Shown here one piece after another: positions 62,089 through 64,000 of a DNA stretch of 64,000 bases. The position numbers and the translations under genes are program-made. This DNA is from Gammaproteobacteria bacterium (lineage in GTDB: Bacteria; Pseudomonadota; Gammaproteobacteria; Ga0077536), in contig JACQWY010000027.1 of assembly GCA_016209015.1 (NCBI GenBank), positions 1 through 64,000 on the forward strand, written 5' to 3'. Under the pieces are notes generated by a model. It was not told the origin of the DNA. It worked only from the letters and a program-made list of their open reading frames with translations, and searched no databases. Positions within the stretch are counted from its first letter, which is position 1. Every line of letters starts with the position of its first letter.

Positions 62089-62557
62089 CAGCGACATCCC
62101 GCTGCTCCGGCGCATTCTCGCCGAGTGCCGCACGATCGCCGTCGTCGGCCTCTCGCAGAACTGGAGTCGGCCCAGCAATTTCGCCGCGAAATACATGCAG
62201 GAGCACGGCTACCGCGTCATCCCGGTGAATCCGATGTACGAGGAAGTGCTGGGCGAGCGCTGCTATCCGAACTTGCGCGCCATCCCCGGGCCCGTCGACA
62301 TCGTGGACTGCTTCAGGGCTGCCTCCGAGATCCCGGCGATTGCCGACGACGCGATCGCGATCGGCGCGAAAGTGCTGTGGCTGCAGCTCGGCATCGTCAA
62401 TGTCGAAGCGGCACGCAAGGCGCGCGCCGCGGGGCTCGAAATCGTCATGGACCGCTGCGTGAAGATCGAGCACGCAAGGCTCTTCGGCGGCCTGAATTTC
62501 GTCGGCGTCAACACCAAGGTCATCTCGGCGAAGCGGCCGAAGTACATCGCGAACTGA
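62057..62557 (+). CDS. CoA-binding domain protein (YccU-like)
   Basis: This 166-residue Rossmann-fold protein starts at GTG 62057, inside the end of the previous gene, with GGAGGAG eight bases upstream. It has TIAVVGLSQNWSRPSNF (about 25-41), typical of the CoA-binding fold found alone or in succinyl-CoA synthetase alpha. Single-domain members are common just before metY in proteobacteria, as here (3-base gap). The biochemical role is unknown; a link to sulfur-amino-acid synthesis is inferred from context. Confidence 0.9.
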   Translation: MSTSAPELEFDSDIPLLRRILAECRTIAVVGLSQNWSRPSNFAAKYMQEHGYRVIPVNPMYEEVLGERCYPNLRAIPGPVDIVDCFRAASEIPAIADDAIAIGAKVLWLQLGIVNVEAARKARAAGLEIVMDRCVKIEHARLFGGLNFVGVNTKVISAKRPKYIAN

Positions 62558-63847
<1,290 letters not shown>

Positions 63848-63854
63848 GCCCCGG

Positions 63855-63887
63855 GTGCTCGGGCGGTCCGCCGGCTGCCCCGAGCAC
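63855..63887 (+). terminator. Hairpin after metY
   Basis: GTGCTCGGG (63855-63863) pairs with CCCGAGCAC (63879-63887), a perfect 9-bp stem with a 15-base loop just after the metY stop. GTATAATTCCC follows rather than a T-run. Confidence 0.55.
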
Positions 63888-63888
63888 G

Positions 63889-63894
63889 TATAAT
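63889..63894 (+). promoter_or_regulatory. Candidate -10 box for the last gene
   Basis: A perfect TATAAT lies 38 bases before ATG 63932, right after the metY hairpin. No good -35 hexamer is seen at 17 bp. It is a plausible start of a new transcript. Confidence 0.5.
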
Positions 63895-63931
63895 TCCCGC
63901 ACATCCCACTTCCACCTCGGGCAGGCCCACC

Positions 63932-64000
63932 ATGAGCGAGTTGATTGCAGAGTTCCGCGCCATCGTCGGCGCAGCCGGCGTCCTCACGGGTGACGACGTC
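63932..64000 (+). CDS. Start of a probable FAD-linked oxidase (partial)
   Basis: Only 23 codons fit in the window, reading MSELIAEFRAIVGAAGVLTG and then DDV. This N-terminus is typical of FAD-binding (BBE/GlcD-type) oxidases, such as D-lactate, D-2-hydroxyglutarate or glycolate dehydrogenases, where I(V)G..GVLTG..D precedes the FAD domain. It lies close to an alpha-hydroxy-acid dehydrogenase, which fits. The identity is tentative because the gene runs off the end. Confidence 0.5.
   Translation, partial: MSELIAEFRAIVGAAGVLTGDDV

Overview
The window reads as chromosome of a GC-rich member of the Pseudomonadota, most likely Gammaproteobacteria or a close relative. The evidence is the red-type RuBisCO operon with CbbX, squalene-hopene cyclase, MotA/MotB, Kup, an MtrAB-type electron conduit, a tRNA-Leu close to the enterobacterial form, and dense GC-ending codons. 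The exact lineage is inferred, not shown. One block (about 21.57-34.29 kb) is visibly poorer in GC and is a genomic island.

Layout. 0-7.6 kb: a hairpin-rich repeat, then a thiolase-like/DUF35 pair and a hydantoinase A/B plus amidase operon. 7.7-13.8 kb: a complete Calvin-cycle unit cbbL-cbbS-cbbX-fbp-prk on the minus strand with divergent cbbR. 13.9-21.4 kb: a second amidase, two luciferase-like flavin enzymes, a nitroreductase, two glutathione-transferase-like proteins behind a perfect TetR-type operator, a TetR regulator and a PsiF-repeat protein. 21.57-34.29 kb: an island next to tRNA-Leu(UAA), with an imperfect copy of the tRNA 3' end at its far side and a decayed integrase. It carries a seven-gene minus-strand defence cluster: two unrecognised proteins, a NERD-nuclease/helicase, a DrmA-like helicase, a DrmB-like DUF1998 protein, a Vsr endonuclease and a cytosine-5 methyltransferase. 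This is a DISARM-like system with no recognisable DrmC.

34.5-40.5 kb: an internally deleted Baeyer-Villiger monooxygenase, an unusual EF-G-like GTPase, and enoyl-CoA hydratase, acyl-CoA dehydrogenase and SDR genes. 40.9-45.9 kb: monohaem cytochrome, decaheme MtrA/MtoA-type cytochrome, MtrB/PioB-type porin and a NapC/CymA-type tetrahaem cytochrome, the parts list for moving electrons across the outer membrane. 45.9-51.1 kb: EamA transporter, Kup, MotB, MotA. 51.3-56.0 kb: a multi-PAS histidine kinase and a REC-GGDEF-EAL protein. 56.6-64 kb: squalene-hopene cyclase, acyl-CoA dehydrogenase, FMN alpha-hydroxy-acid dehydrogenase, CoA-binding protein, MetY, and the start of a probable FAD-linked oxidase.

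Together, the CO2-fixation operon and the Mto/Pio-like conduit suggest a facultative lithoautotroph that may take electrons from extracellular Fe(II) or another outside donor. The acyl-CoA, amidase and hydantoinase genes point to broad organic-acid use as well. The most novel part is the DISARM-like island.
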